Positions 35,135 to 42,835 of a stretch of DNA of 64,000 nucleotides are shown piece by piece (positions within the stretch are counted from its first letter, which is position 1; every line of letters begins with the position of its first letter). The translations under genes and the position numbers were made by a program. The notes beneath the pieces are model-generated. The model was not told where the DNA came from, did no database searches, and saw nothing but the letters and a program-made list of their open reading frames with translations. Source of the stretch: Natrialba asiatica DSM 12278 (GTDB lineage: Archaea > Halobacteriota > Halobacteria > Halobacteriales > Natrialbaceae); contig NZ_AOIO01000041.1 in assembly GCF_000337555.1 (NCBI RefSeq), positions 1-64,000 on the forward strand. The letters run 5' to 3'.

Positions 35135-36733
35135 CTATGTGAGCATGAGGTAGAACCAGTATGGAATACGTACGATCGGAGTCTCTTCAAGAACTTCGAC
35201 TGGTTCTGGCAAGGTCGCTGTGTCTCCCGCAACAACAACCCCAAGCGGAGCTTCGTAGGTCTCGATGAACTCCGCGACTGCATTCGTTGTTGGCTCCATC
35301 GAACCTGCCCTGTAGCCGAGTCCGATCGGAACAGGAACACCAGCACATTCGAACACGAAATCGACCTCGCCTTCCGTTCCGGGCCAGTACTCGACTGTCG
35401 GTTCAGCTGGTGGATCATAGTCATTGAATTCATACCCTGCGGAAAAGTTCATATTGAAACTGAGACGCATCGAGTGGTCGAAGGCTGCCACATGCGCCAG
35501 CTTCGATTCGAGCTGATAGTCATTGAGGACCTCACTGGGCGTGTGGCCTGTATAGGCATTGACGAGTGCTGTATCACGTAGGTAGAGTCGAATGGAACGT
35601 GGTCGACTGTTATCGTATTCTGGCGATGGTGTGAGGAGGAACAGCTTACTGAGAGCTTCGAAGTAGCTCTCTCGAAGTGTTCGCCGATCGACGTCGAAGA
35701 GTTCAGAAAGACGGTTGTATCTGAACGGTGTTTCCAGATCTGCTGCAACGAGTGCACACAGCCGCTCCAAGTCTGCAATATTCTTTACTGCATCTAGGCC
35801 CGGTATCTCTTGGTAGAGAGAGAGCCGTACGTCTTCGCGACGGTGTTTGTACGCATCTTCTGAGAGGTTAGATGCAGAATCGATCCCTTCTGCTTCGTAG
35901 CTGAGGACCCCACCGAGTGCGAGGTAGTGCACCACCTGTGAACGAATGCGACTCGCATCGATCTCTACAGAGTCATAGAGTTCGCGTAATGTCTCGAAAA
36001 ATTGCGTTGGGTCGTTCGTGCGACAGGCGTTTGGTAAACCTGTCTCACCTTGACGAATTGGTGAGGGGCTTAGTCGTCTCTCATCTTCTTCGAGTTCTGG
36101 GAAAACACTCTGAATATGGTCACGGAATTTTTCAGGAAAAATCGGCCAGACCGAATATCGATCTGCATCGAATCCAACTCGTTTGAGTTCCCGTTCGATT
36201 TGGAGTTCTGCACTTGCAGTGAGAATCACATGTCGGTCTTCCGCTCCCTCGAGTAGTGACTTAACTTCCTTACCCCATCCTTCCAGAGACTTATTCGGAT
36301 GTTCAATCCGATGTACGTCGTCTAAGATGATGTACTGTGGTGCTTCGTTCTCAAACACTTGGCTCAGGATGCGTCCCTCGTAATAATTGACCGCACGTCG
36401 CAGCTGATCATTTGACTGGAGCTGATATAGCGGGTTTTCGTCGAACGGAATGTAGAGTACGTTTTGAGGAGGTATCTCGTCTGCTTTGATTCGCTGACGG
36501 ATAAACTGATTAATGAGTACGGTTTTTCCGACTCCTCTTTGCCCAACTAACGCATACACGTCGTATTTGTCGGGTTCCGGCTCGGATTTGTAGGGTGATG
36601 CGAACCGATAAAAATCACTTTTCTTTTGCGCTGGGATGTCTAATTCATCAAGTGCGCTCACTCCGTTTCTCCACCATGGATTGTGGCGATGGAGGTTAGA
36701 TAGAAGCGAGTTGTCGATTGTGTCTTCGGCCAT
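35135..36733 (-). CDS. AAA ATPase with DUF4143-type C-terminal domain
   Basis: This 532-residue protein is convergent with the PLD-ATPase gene (39 bp between stops). Walker A is GQRGVGKT (64-71), and Walker B is PQYIILDDVHRI around residue 133-144. The region HVILTASAELQIERELKRVG is the sensor segment of AAA_14 ATPases. The C-terminal half, with LYLRDTALVNAYTGHTPSEV and EVDFVFECAGVPVPIGLGYR, matches the DUF4143 layout (a nuclease-like fold whose E-x-D-F-V...P-x-x-x-x-x-R looks like a degenerate D/E-x-K site). These proteins are common in archaea and mobile DNA, and their job is poorly known. It may belong with the defence cluster or only flank it. Confidence 0.82.
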   Translation of the reverse strand: MAEDTIDNSLLSNLHRHNPWWRNGVSALDELDIPAQKKSDFYRFASPYKSEPEPDKYDVYALVGQRGVGKTVLINQFIRQRIKADEIPPQNVLYIPFDENPLYQLQSNDQLRRAVNYYEGRILSQVFENEAPQYIILDDVHRIEHPNKSLEGWGKEVKSLLEGAEDRHVILTASAELQIERELKRVGFDADRYSVWPIFPEKFRDHIQSVFPELEEDERRLSPSPIRQGETGLPNACRTNDPTQFFETLRELYDSVEIDASRIRSQVVHYLALGGVLSYEAEGIDSASNLSEDAYKHRREDVRLSLYQEIPGLDAVKNIADLERLCALVAADLETPFRYNRLSELFDVDRRTLRESYFEALSKLFLLTPSPEYDNSRPRSIRLYLRDTALVNAYTGHTPSEVLNDYQLESKLAHVAAFDHSMRLSFNMNFSAGYEFNDYDPPAEPTVEYWPGTEGEVDFVFECAGVPVPIGLGYRAGSMEPTTNAVAEFIETYEAPLGVVVAGDTATLPEPVEVLEETPIVRIPYWFYLMLT

Positions 36734-36882
36734 TATTCTCTATTTTCGACTTTGTGATGATACTACTTTTGCTAATTCGTTTGTCTAGCGGGCCTTCCAG
36801 CGATTATTAAACAGTCTAACGTATCTAATTAGGCCAGCGTTATCACCCTTTCTAAAATCCGGTTTTTGGCGCTCATCCCATT

Positions 36883-36909
36883 GGCTTAATGTTAAAGTTA
36901 ATTTTAACC
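36883..36909. repeat. AT-rich palindromic motif, copy 9
   Basis: GGCTTAATGTTAAAGTTAAT (36883-36902) with TTTAACC following lies upstream of the AAA/DUF4143 gene. It is the last copy I see, and none appears in the rest of the window. Confidence 0.6.
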
Positions 36910-36953
36910 TTCTCTTGACCGCTGGTCTATCTGAATAGTAGCTGAATTTTCCT

Positions 36954-37232
36954 TTACACCTCCTCCCAACGGAGACTCTTGAGAACTGTTTGTAGCTCGT
37001 GGAGCTGTTGACATCTCCGCGACCGATGTTCTATCTTTCTCAGCGTCTGTTCAACCTCGAGGAGTATCTCGTGTAGTTCGTCGACAGGAATCTGCCCACC
37101 ATCCACGGCGCCACGTTCTGGGTGATACCCTTGATCACCGTACGCCGAGTCGGGAACCGGATCGTCGACACCGAGAGCTCGATCGAACTCAGGACATCCT
37201 GTGGATCGGGCCCGTTTAGCGTCAAAGATCAA
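36954..37232 (-). CDS. Hypothetical protein, end of small operon
   Basis: This 92-residue frame starts at TTG 37232 and overlaps the preceding gene by 11 bp. It contains TGCPEFDRALGVDDPVPDSA and then a helical part, DELHEILLEVEQTLRKIEHR and SRRCQQLHELQTVLKSL. It looks like a small conserved haloarchaeal protein that may be missing a proper start, since the first residues overlap another frame. The function is unknown. Three small genes here run as a tight minus-strand unit. Confidence 0.5.
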   Translation of the reverse strand: MIFDAKRARSTGCPEFDRALGVDDPVPDSAYGDQGYHPERGAVDGGQIPVDELHEILLEVEQTLRKIEHRSRRCQQLHELQTVLKSLRWEEV

Positions 37233-37422
37233 TTACTTCGACGTCGGGATTCGCACCGGTTGGCCCAGCGACCACTTTCGCACGCTCGAGTTCGCGGAGC
37301 TCTTGCTGGGCCTGCCGTTCGAGAGCGTCTACCCGACGACAGCGGTCGATTCCCACGTCATCGACGACGTCGTCGTCATCGATCGTGAAACGCTTGCCTC
37401 GGTGGTCGATCTGCTCGAGCAT
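37222..37422 (-). CDS. Small hypothetical protein
   Basis: This 66-residue frame has an ATG that overlaps the stop of the zinc-finger gene (TGATG). It begins MLEQIDHRGKRFTIDDDDVV and continues as a charged helix (RVDALERQAQQELRELERAK). No family is recognised. The overlap on both sides supports it as a real gene of the small operon. Confidence 0.55.
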   Translation of the reverse strand: MLEQIDHRGKRFTIDDDDVVDDVGIDRCRRVDALERQAQQELRELERAKVVAGPTGANPDVEVIDL

Positions 37423-37577
37423 CAGAGTGCAGCCTCCTGAGCCGCGTCTCGAGCGTCCGCCTGTAGGTGATCGTATCGGACCTCACAGCTGTCCGAACAG
37501 AATCGGCCAGCGTACCCTGGTTGATCGCGGGCAAGTCTCGTACAGGTTGGCAGTTGACACTCGCTAGAGTCGGTCAT
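37422..37577 (-). CDS. Tiny zinc-finger protein
   Basis: This 51-residue gene (begins MTDSSECQLPTCTRLARDQP) has two cysteine pairs, C-x4-C near the N-terminus and FCSDSC further on, followed by an acidic helix. The pattern is that of small treble-clef or zinc-ribbon proteins frequent in haloarchaeal mobile DNA. Its stop overlaps the next ATG. It may bind DNA or act as an accessory regulator of the operon; no direct evidence shows which. Confidence 0.65.
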   Translation of the reverse strand: MTDSSECQLPTCTRLARDQPGYAGRFCSDSCEVRYDHLQADARDAAQEAAL

Positions 37578-37736
37578 CTGGCGATACCTCGATTCAGAAA
37601 ACGAGTCGTCCCACTGGCTGGTGACGCTGTTACTCCATCAGTTCTATTCATGGATTGCTGCGGTGGACTCCGTTCGAGCCCCGCACCCCTTCTGGGGGCG
37701 ATAAACTGTCTCAAGAGACGTCTCGGTCACTCACAG

Positions 37737-38290
37737 TTAGTGATCGAATGTGCTGTCCGGGGTAGGAATCAGCCCCGTGCGGATCTCGAGGTCGACATGC
37801 CGAAGATGCTTACAGCCGTCGTCTGGCTGACGTTACTCGAAATCCGGACAGCTACACATCTCTCCCTCGATGTCGACGTTGTAGATGTTTTCGCTCTCAC
37901 TAATAACCTCGTAGAGGGAACCCACCGAGGCGAAGCGGACGTCCATATTCTTGCTCAGCGCGCGGCGGGTTCGCGGCTCGTCGATTGAGAAGCCACCGGC
38001 CTCGAGTGGAGTCGGTGGTGTTGGTGTCTCGCACTGATCGTTGAACGCATTACGGCGATTTCGCTCCTGACCACAGTTTCGACAGCGCCATTCTCGTGTC
38101 CGGTATTCGAAGCCGTCAGTAAGGTTAATCTCGTATGGTGTTGGTTCCTTACCTGGTAGCCACTCATCAATCGCGATCAGTTCATGTCCGTTCAGTCGAG
38201 CGATGTAGCCGAAATACCTCTGCTCTCGGTCACTGGTCTCTCTCTATAGTCGTGATGCTGCTCGCGATGGATCGGTTGATCTGTACTCAT
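37737..38290 (-). pseudogene. SWIM zinc-finger protein with frameshift and nonsense codon
   Basis: The ATG at 38290 opens a frame (MSTDQPIHREQHHDYRER) that must shift to continue as RYFGYIARLNGHELIAIDEW. Next come a C-x-x-C pair (WRCRNCGQERNRRNAF) and the SWIM region (RTRRALSKNMDVRFASVG and further on CSCPDFE). A TAA at 37833-37835 interrupts the SWIM domain exactly where a Tyr is usual, before RQPDDGCKHLRHVDLEIRTG and the final stop. All zinc ligands (C-x-C...C-x-H) are kept, so decay is recent. It is homologous to the remnant at 24396-24706. Confidence 0.75.
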
Positions 38291-38512
38291 AGGAACTCTT
38301 GAGACACACATTGTTGCGCCTCACCCGTCAGGCGCGAAAAAACAGCTTTCAGGTACTCGGTGGTGGAGAGATCATCTATATGGGGATCTCAGTTCCCGTT
38401 TGTTCGAAGTAGCATCCCGTGATCGTTCAGTATCTCACGGAATCGATCCTGTCCCCTACTGAGGGATATTCTTAAGCAGGACGATAGCAAAGATTGGAAG
38501 CACGAAGTCGCG
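38291..38512. other. Non-coding gap
   Basis: I see no gene here. The stretch lies between the divergent starts of the SWIM remnant and the small gene at 38513 and probably holds their promoters. A CTTAAGCAGG-like AT-rich patch stands about 40 bp before the latter. Confidence 0.4.
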
Positions 38513-38776
38513 ATGAACGATCTCTCTGATCCACGGCCACCGCTTCCAGAGTGGATAGTGGATGCGTACGATATCCTTTGTACTCACAGTTACAACTCGG
38601 CTGAGCATGAAAACGTCCAGTTGATCTCTCGAGAGCAAGCGCTCGAGGTCCTCTGTAGTACCGATGAATTGGCCCTCGAACCCGAGGACGCGACCCATGC
38701 ACTTACTCGGTTGCTCGAACGAGGTTATTTCTATGAGGTTGACGGTGAACTTCGCGTGACCATGCCGGAAAACTGA
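38513..38776 (+). CDS. Small winged-helix-like protein
   Basis: This is an 87-residue protein (MNDLSDPRPPLPEWIVDAYD). Three helices followed by LTRLLERGYFYEVDGELRVT, a typical wing hairpin, suggest a small winged-helix fold. Proteins of this size and pattern are common and uncharacterised in haloarchaea. It stands alone between decayed genes. DNA binding is likely from the fold, and its targets are unknown. Confidence 0.65.
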   Translation: MNDLSDPRPPLPEWIVDAYDILCTHSYNSAEHENVQLISREQALEVLCSTDELALEPEDATHALTRLLERGYFYEVDGELRVTMPEN

Positions 38777-38802
38777 CTTCGTCGGCTTTAGTACACCAGT
38801 AC

Positions 38803-39005
38803 CTACTCGCATATTTTATCAGGGTGAAAGATTTTCTCGCCGACTGTTCGCGTCACGCCTCGGCGCTCAAGGCCGACGTGTAGGAACGTCTCGCTAGGAG
38901 CGACCGCGCCACACCCCTGACAGTGCGTCTAGTCGGGATAGCCGGCCACGCTGAGTCCGATCATATCCCACGGCTCGAGGCGCGATAGCCGGAAGAATAA
39001 ATACG
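38803..39005 (-). pseudogene. Remnant of a zinc-ribbon-containing gene
   Basis: One minus-strand frame reads AYLFFRLSRLEPWDMIGLSV, then an in-frame TAG where Trp would fit, then THCQGCGAVAPSETFLHVGL and RRGVTRTVGEKIFHPD before a stop. No start codon is visible upstream. It looks like the C-terminal part of a broken gene with a C-x-x-C knuckle. Confidence 0.35.
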
Positions 39006-39058
39006 CTCCTTGCTTCAGTTTCGAGCGCCTACGTTCGATACGGGCGTTAGTGCTGCTT

Positions 39059-39160
39059 CTAGCGCTTTCGTATCCGATACCAGAGACTAGCGAGGCTAAC
39101 GATTAGCTGTGCTATTCCGACGAGGACGATCGCCACGGCGATTCCAGCGGGGCCTGACAT
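39059..39160 (-). CDS. 33-residue single-span membrane peptide
   Basis: The frame begins MSGPAGIAVAIVLVGIAQLI and ends WYRIRKR, giving one hydrophobic span of about 22 residues with a positively charged cytoplasmic end. This fits an inserted membrane peptide and the positive-inside rule. Its start has an upstream AGGTATCT stretch but no clear TATA box. The function is unknown. Confidence 0.5.
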   Translation of the reverse strand: MSGPAGIAVAIVLVGIAQLIVSLASLWYRIRKR

Positions 39161-39296
39161 AGATACCTCTGCCCGTTGCGTGCCCGACCTCACTGCCTAC
39201 GTTCGGTACCGGTCTTTGCGGGCAAGAAATCGATTTTTCGAGGAGGCTTTAATCCTACCGAATGGATTTAAGTCCAAAGCCGAGCCCAACCTCCAC

Positions 39297-39469
39297 ATGC
39301 GAACCTCACAAGAAGACTTGCTCCTAATCGAGGCGCTCGTCGAATACCACGCAGATCGAATGAACGTCCAACCCGAACGGGCGGCTCGAGCGTGGTGATG
39401 GCCGGCGAGATCGCCGCGAGTCACGGGCTTGTGATTGAGGATGCACTTTCGCAGCGGGATACGGTGTAG
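39297..39469 (+). pseudogene. Frameshifted small gene remnant
   Basis: The ATG at 39297 opens MRTSQEDLLLIEALVEYHAD and reaches a TGA at about 39396. One base later another frame continues VMAGEIAASHGLVIEDALSQ to a stop at 39469. Joined, the pieces form a plausible helical protein of about 58 residues. No family is recognised. Confidence 0.4.
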
Positions 39470-39482
39470 GAGAGACTACGAA

Positions 39483-39914
39483 CTACCGGCGAGCAAGCGC
39501 CTTATTCGCCCGCCGGTTCTGTTTCCACTCGCGAACACGTTTCTGGAGTCGTGCTTTCCACCCACGGTATTCTACGTCGATCGACACGGCCTCGAGATCC
39601 TGGCCGCTTTGGGTATCGATCGAAAGCCGGTCGGCATTTTCGAGCGCCGACGCGGATACCCAGCACTCGCTGCGAGACTTGCCGTCGACAGTGGTCGTGG
39701 TAACGAGGCCACTGTCAATCTCCTTGGGGTCGTCGTCTTGCGGGAACACGTGGATGAACGACACATCGGGGTCGGCCCGAAGTACGGCTACATGATCGCT
39801 CTTCGATGGAGCCGAGAATGTCACGGTCTGAGGGGCGGCCATCGGAGGCTCGCCGTCGGTTTGGACCACCGTGGCGTTGCCGAGTAGTTCGAGTTCGATT
39901 GTATCGTTACTCAT
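39483..39914 (-). CDS. Hypothetical haloarchaeal protein
   Basis: This is a 143-residue acidic protein with alternating strands (IELELLGNATVV, DHVAVLRADPDVSFIHVFPQ, GLVTTTTVDG) and a basic C-terminal tail (KARLQKRVREWKQNRRANKA). Its ATG overlaps the stop of the fluoride-channel fragment (ATGA), which suggests an old operon. It is not a family I can name. The basic tail might contact nucleic acid or membrane. Confidence 0.6.
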   Translation of the reverse strand: MSNDTIELELLGNATVVQTDGEPPMAAPQTVTFSAPSKSDHVAVLRADPDVSFIHVFPQDDDPKEIDSGLVTTTTVDGKSRSECWVSASALENADRLSIDTQSGQDLEAVSIDVEYRGWKARLQKRVREWKQNRRANKALARR

Positions 39915-40102
39915 TCGTTCTCACCTTGGACCTCACCCGGTATAGGTGACCGCTCTCCATCGCGCCGTTCAACTCCCGGATTGCTGCCTGCTAGTCGTCG
40001 ACTGTTGCCAGCCACTGTGACGACCGAGTCGAGACTCAGTCCGAATGAGAACGATGAGAACGTTGTGAACGACCCGCACATACCTGTACCCAGTAATAAC
40101 AT
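39911..40102 (-). pseudogene. crcB: CrcB/FluC fluoride channel fragment
   Basis: The frame contains LLLGTGMCGSFTTFSSFSFG, which matches the TM3 signature of CrcB/FluC fluoride exporters (G-x-C-G-x-x-T-T-F-S). The first half of the protein is missing, and the part after the signature lacks the last membrane span. The break at the 5' side coincides with an IS-like remnant at about 40,103-40,180, so an insertion probably cut the gene. Confidence 0.55.
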
Positions 40103-40180
40103 TCGGAACTACACAACCTCGAAGGATGATTTTGATGCGTGGCTTTGTTTCCCCTTAGACAGAAGAGAAACTGACAGCAA
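40103..40180. mobile_element. Insertion-sequence end-like remnant
   Basis: ACAACCTCGAAGGATGATTT and the following TGATGCGTGGCTT match a stretch at about 19,719-19,755 at roughly 27 of 32 bases. It lies exactly where the crcB fragment loses homology. No transposase gene is left, and the IS family cannot be told from this. Confidence 0.4.
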
Positions 40181-40309
40181 GTAGGAGTACGAGTCGCTCA
40201 GTAACTAATCGATTCCAGACCCTCTGCGTCGCGTGATTCAACCGAAGGTAGTAGTAGTGCATGAAAATGACAATAGCCGAGGGTCGTGGAAGCGAATCCC
40301 AAACTCTTC

Positions 40310-40555
40310 TTACGACAGTTTGATGGTCCCATCCGAAGAGATTGTTACGTCATACCCTCGGTACCGGAACGAAACGTGTCCGCTTCGGACCGAGTCGTCA
40401 GCAGCGGTCGGTTCAAACAATCGGTCCAGCGCAGCAGGATCCACAACGTCGTTGAGCGGTGGCTCGAGGGTAATCGGGGAGACATCTTCCGCGTCGGCAA
40501 TCGCTTCAAGGACGCGTAGGCTCGGCTTTGAGCGCGTTGACTCGGTGGCAGTCAT
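40310..40555 (-). CDS. HalOD1 output-domain protein
   Basis: This 81-residue protein matches the HalOD1 domain along nearly its whole length: SLRVLEAIADAEDVSPITLE, a P-L-x-D-V-V-D segment, then GHVSFRYRGYDVTISSDGTI. HalOD1 is a haloarchaea-specific signalling output domain of unsettled mechanism. It starts 3 bp after the dsrE-like stop, so it is the third gene of the tusA-dsrE unit and may tie sulfur trafficking to signalling. Confidence 0.85.
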   Translation of the reverse strand: MTATESTRSKPSLRVLEAIADAEDVSPITLEPPLNDVVDPAALDRLFEPTAADDSVRSGHVSFRYRGYDVTISSDGTIKLS

Positions 40556-40558
40556 GGA

Positions 40559-41149
40559 TTAGACGAGGAGCTGAATGTCGGATTCAGCCATGTGTTGCAG
40601 CGCGGTGGCCGCACCGACGCCAGTGGTGACGCCGTCGTAGAAGTCGTCCTCATCATAGTCCATCAGTTCGATCGTCATCTGACACGCCTGCAGATCGACG
40701 CCGCTCTCGAGCGAGAGGTCGATCAGTTCCTCGATGGTGGCAGTCCCGTTGTCGTCAATCTTCTTCTGCATCATCTTCGTGGCCATCTTGTCCATGCCTG
40801 GCAGAGCAGCGACGGCGTTCGGGACCGGCATATTCGGGTTGCCGACGGCGCTCAACTTGAGGTCCTTCGACTTCTCCTCGTGGAGGATATCGAGCCCCCA
40901 AAACGTGTGGAAGACGACAACCTCCCAGCCGAAGGCGGCCGCAGTGCTCGCGAGGATTAACGGTGGATACGCCATGTCGAAGCTCCCCTGTGTCGCGACG
41001 ATGGTCATCTTCTTCTGATCGTCGCCAGTGTCCACCGCTGCCATCGATTCTTCCAATTCCTCGACGCGCTCGCGCAGCGCCTGTAACTCGGCGGCGTCGA
41101 CGTCCGAATCGGCGTCGTCGACTGCCGTCGTTGGGTTATCCGTGCTCAT
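40559..41149 (-). CDS. DsrE/DsrF-like (DsrE-family) sulfur protein
   Basis: This is a 196-residue protein. A coiled N-terminal helix (AELQALRERVEELEESMAAV) precedes the DsrE-like Rossmann domain (KMTIVATQGSFDMAYPPLIL, WEVVVFHTFWGLDIL). The Cys in LQACQMTIELMD is the likely persulfide carrier, and MMQKKIDDNGTATIEELIDL is typical of the DrsH-like subgroup. Its ATG overlaps the TusA stop (TAATG). TusA and DsrE pass sulfane sulfur to each other by transpersulfidation in known pathways, so the pair should work together in the cytoplasm. An N-terminal extension in the same frame (from 41236) was rejected because it overlaps tusA. Confidence 0.88.
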   Translation of the reverse strand: MSTDNPTTAVDDADSDVDAAELQALRERVEELEESMAAVDTGDDQKKMTIVATQGSFDMAYPPLILASTAAAFGWEVVVFHTFWGLDILHEEKSKDLKLSAVGNPNMPVPNAVAALPGMDKMATKMMQKKIDDNGTATIEELIDLSLESGVDLQACQMTIELMDYDEDDFYDGVTTGVGAATALQHMAESDIQLLV

Positions 41150-41394
41150 TATTCCGTTTTCTTCACGTAGTGAGTGTACAAATCGTCCTCCTCGACCTGC
41201 TCGAGGAGTTCGACGCCGTCGGTGCCGTCGGCCCACCCCTGAATGTCGCTCATGCTGCCCGAGTCAGTCGCGACGACCTCGAGGACGTCGCCGGCCTCGA
41301 GATCGTCGATCGATTGCTTGGTCTTCACGATGGGCATCGGGCACGACTGTCCTTTCACGTCTAGCGTCTCCGTGGTCTGGTATTCCGAACTCAT
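41149..41394 (-). CDS. tusA: TusA-family sulfur carrier protein
   Basis: This 81-residue protein has the TusA/SirA signature KGQSCPMPIVKTKQSIDDLE, with the persulfide-carrying Cys in C-P-M-P and the two-layer alpha/beta ending in VEEDDLYTHYVKKTE. The ATG at 41394 gives the usual family length; an upstream ATG at 41427 would add 11 residues. It is first in the tusA-dsrE-HalOD1 unit. A TTGCACAA motif lies 70-77 bp upstream, shared with other sulfur genes here. Confidence 0.92.
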   Translation of the reverse strand: MSSEYQTTETLDVKGQSCPMPIVKTKQSIDDLEAGDVLEVVATDSGSMSDIQGWADGTDGVELLEQVEEDDLYTHYVKKTE

Positions 41395-41462
41395 AGTTTC
41401 GTTCTGGCCCCGTATTGGAGCTATCATACAATATTGGATGCTCCCATATAAGGCCTCCGGTT

Positions 41463-41472
41463 ATTGCACAAT
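41463..41472. promoter_or_regulatory. TTGTGCAA-type operator upstream of tusA
   Basis: ATTGCACAAT lies 69 bp before tusA and between it and the divergent rhodanese-MBL gene. The same 10-mer, or its reverse complement, occurs before the HTH regulator (55561) and the second thioredoxin (60501). Confidence 0.6.
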
Positions 41473-41636
41473 ACACGAACACCCCCAATCCTGAGGAGGG
41501 CAAAATAACTAGTTAGTACCTTGCATACGCGCATATAGAAATCTAGAGGCTGTATTGGGCTAGCTTGTATTGTAGATAATAGGAAATACTACACAAACCC
41601 TTAAGTGCCAGTAGCCGATACTGGGAACTGTACAAC

Positions 41637-42830
41637 ATGGACGATATGGATCTTCCAATGCCGGACGTCGAGATCGAATCGGTCAGTCCAGACGAATTGA
41701 AGGGGCAAATCGACGCGGGCGAGGACGTCACGCTCCTCGATACCCGCATGGAATCGGAGTACAACGAGTGGAAGATCGACGGAGAGACCGTTGAATCGAT
41801 CAACATCCCGTACTTCGAGTTCCTGGACGACGAAATTGACGACGATGTCCTTGCACAGATTCCCGATGACCGCGAAATCACGGTTCTCTGTGCGAAGGGT
41901 GGCTCGAGCGAGTACGTCGCCGCACAGTTGAGAGAGCGCGGCTACGACGTCGACCACCTTGAGGACGGGATGAACGGCTGGGCGCGCATCTACGAGCGCG
42001 TCGAGGTCGAGCGCTACGACGGCGCGGGGACGCTCTACCAGTACCAGCGTCCCTCGAGCGGCTGTCTCGGCTACCTCATCGTTGACGGCGACGAGGCGGC
42101 CTTGATTGACCCACTGCGTGCATTCACCGACCGATATCTCCAAGATGCGGACGAACTGGACGCCGACCTGAAGTACGCAATCGATACGCACATCCACGCG
42201 GATCACATCTCAGGCATCCGCGACCTCGCCGATGAGGGCGTCGAGGGCGTCATCCCCAAGGCGGCGGTCGACCGCGGTATCACCTACGCCGACGAGATGA
42301 CTCTCGCAGCAGACGGCGACGAGTTCGAAGTCGGTGCTGCCACGATCGAAACCGTCTACACGCCCGGACATACCTCCGGGATGACCTCGTACCTGATCGA
42401 CGACTCGCTGCTTGCGACTGGCGACGGCCTGTTCGTCGAGAGTGTTGCCCGCCCTGACTTAGAGGAGGGCGACGAGGGCGCAGAAGACGCCGCACGCCAG
42501 CTCTACGAGTCGCTGCAGGAGCGCGTGCTGACCCTGCCTAACGACACGCTCGTCGGCGGGGCTCACTTCAGTGACTCCGCCGATCCCGCCGACGATGGCA
42601 CCTATACGGCACCGATCGGCCAACTCGAAGAAGAGATGGACGCTCTAACGATGGACGAAGACGAGTTCGTCGAGCTGATCCTCTCGGATATGCCGCCCCG
42701 TCCGGCCAACTACGAGGATATCATCCTCACGAACCTCGGACAGCAGGAGGCCAACGACAAGGAAGCGTTCGAACTCGAGCTCGGCCCGAACAACTGCGCG
42801 GCCAGCCAAGAGTCGCTGGCGGGTGACTGA
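41637..42830 (+). CDS. Rhodanese-MBL fusion, persulfide dioxygenase type
   Basis: This is a 397-residue fusion. Residues 10-110 form a rhodanese domain (TLLDTRMESEYNEWKIDGET) with the active loop LCAKGGSSEYVA. From about 125 on it is a metallo-beta-lactamase domain with THIHADHISG (H-x-H-x-D-H), then VYTPGHTSGMTSYL and LATGDGLFV, and ending in a PDO-like C-terminus. Persulfide dioxygenases oxidise glutathione or other thiol persulfides to sulfite, and the rhodanese domain moves sulfane sulfur. In haloarchaea the thiol would be gamma-glutamylcysteine or similar (inference). Unlike most fusions, the rhodanese domain is N-terminal. It is divergent from tusA and followed at 5 bp by the transporter genes. 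Confidence 0.9.
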   Translation: MDDMDLPMPDVEIESVSPDELKGQIDAGEDVTLLDTRMESEYNEWKIDGETVESINIPYFEFLDDEIDDDVLAQIPDDREITVLCAKGGSSEYVAAQLRERGYDVDHLEDGMNGWARIYERVEVERYDGAGTLYQYQRPSSGCLGYLIVDGDEAALIDPLRAFTDRYLQDADELDADLKYAIDTHIHADHISGIRDLADEGVEGVIPKAAVDRGITYADEMTLAADGDEFEVGAATIETVYTPGHTSGMTSYLIDDSLLATGDGLFVESVARPDLEEGDEGAEDAARQLYESLQERVLTLPNDTLVGGAHFSDSADPADDGTYTAPIGQLEEEMDALTMDEDEFVELILSDMPPRPANYEDIILTNLGQQEANDKEAFELELGPNNCAASQESLAGD

Positions 42831-42835
42831 TCACC

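Noticed and set aside
37660-37700. Possible tRNA T-arm (GTTCGAGCCCC)
   Set aside because: No matching T-stem, anticodon arm or acceptor stem can be drawn around it, so I see no tRNA gene.
37833-37835. In-frame TAA in the SWIM gene as a recoded codon
   Set aside because: TAA is not known to be recoded in haloarchaea, and the same gene also has a frameshift, so decay is simpler.
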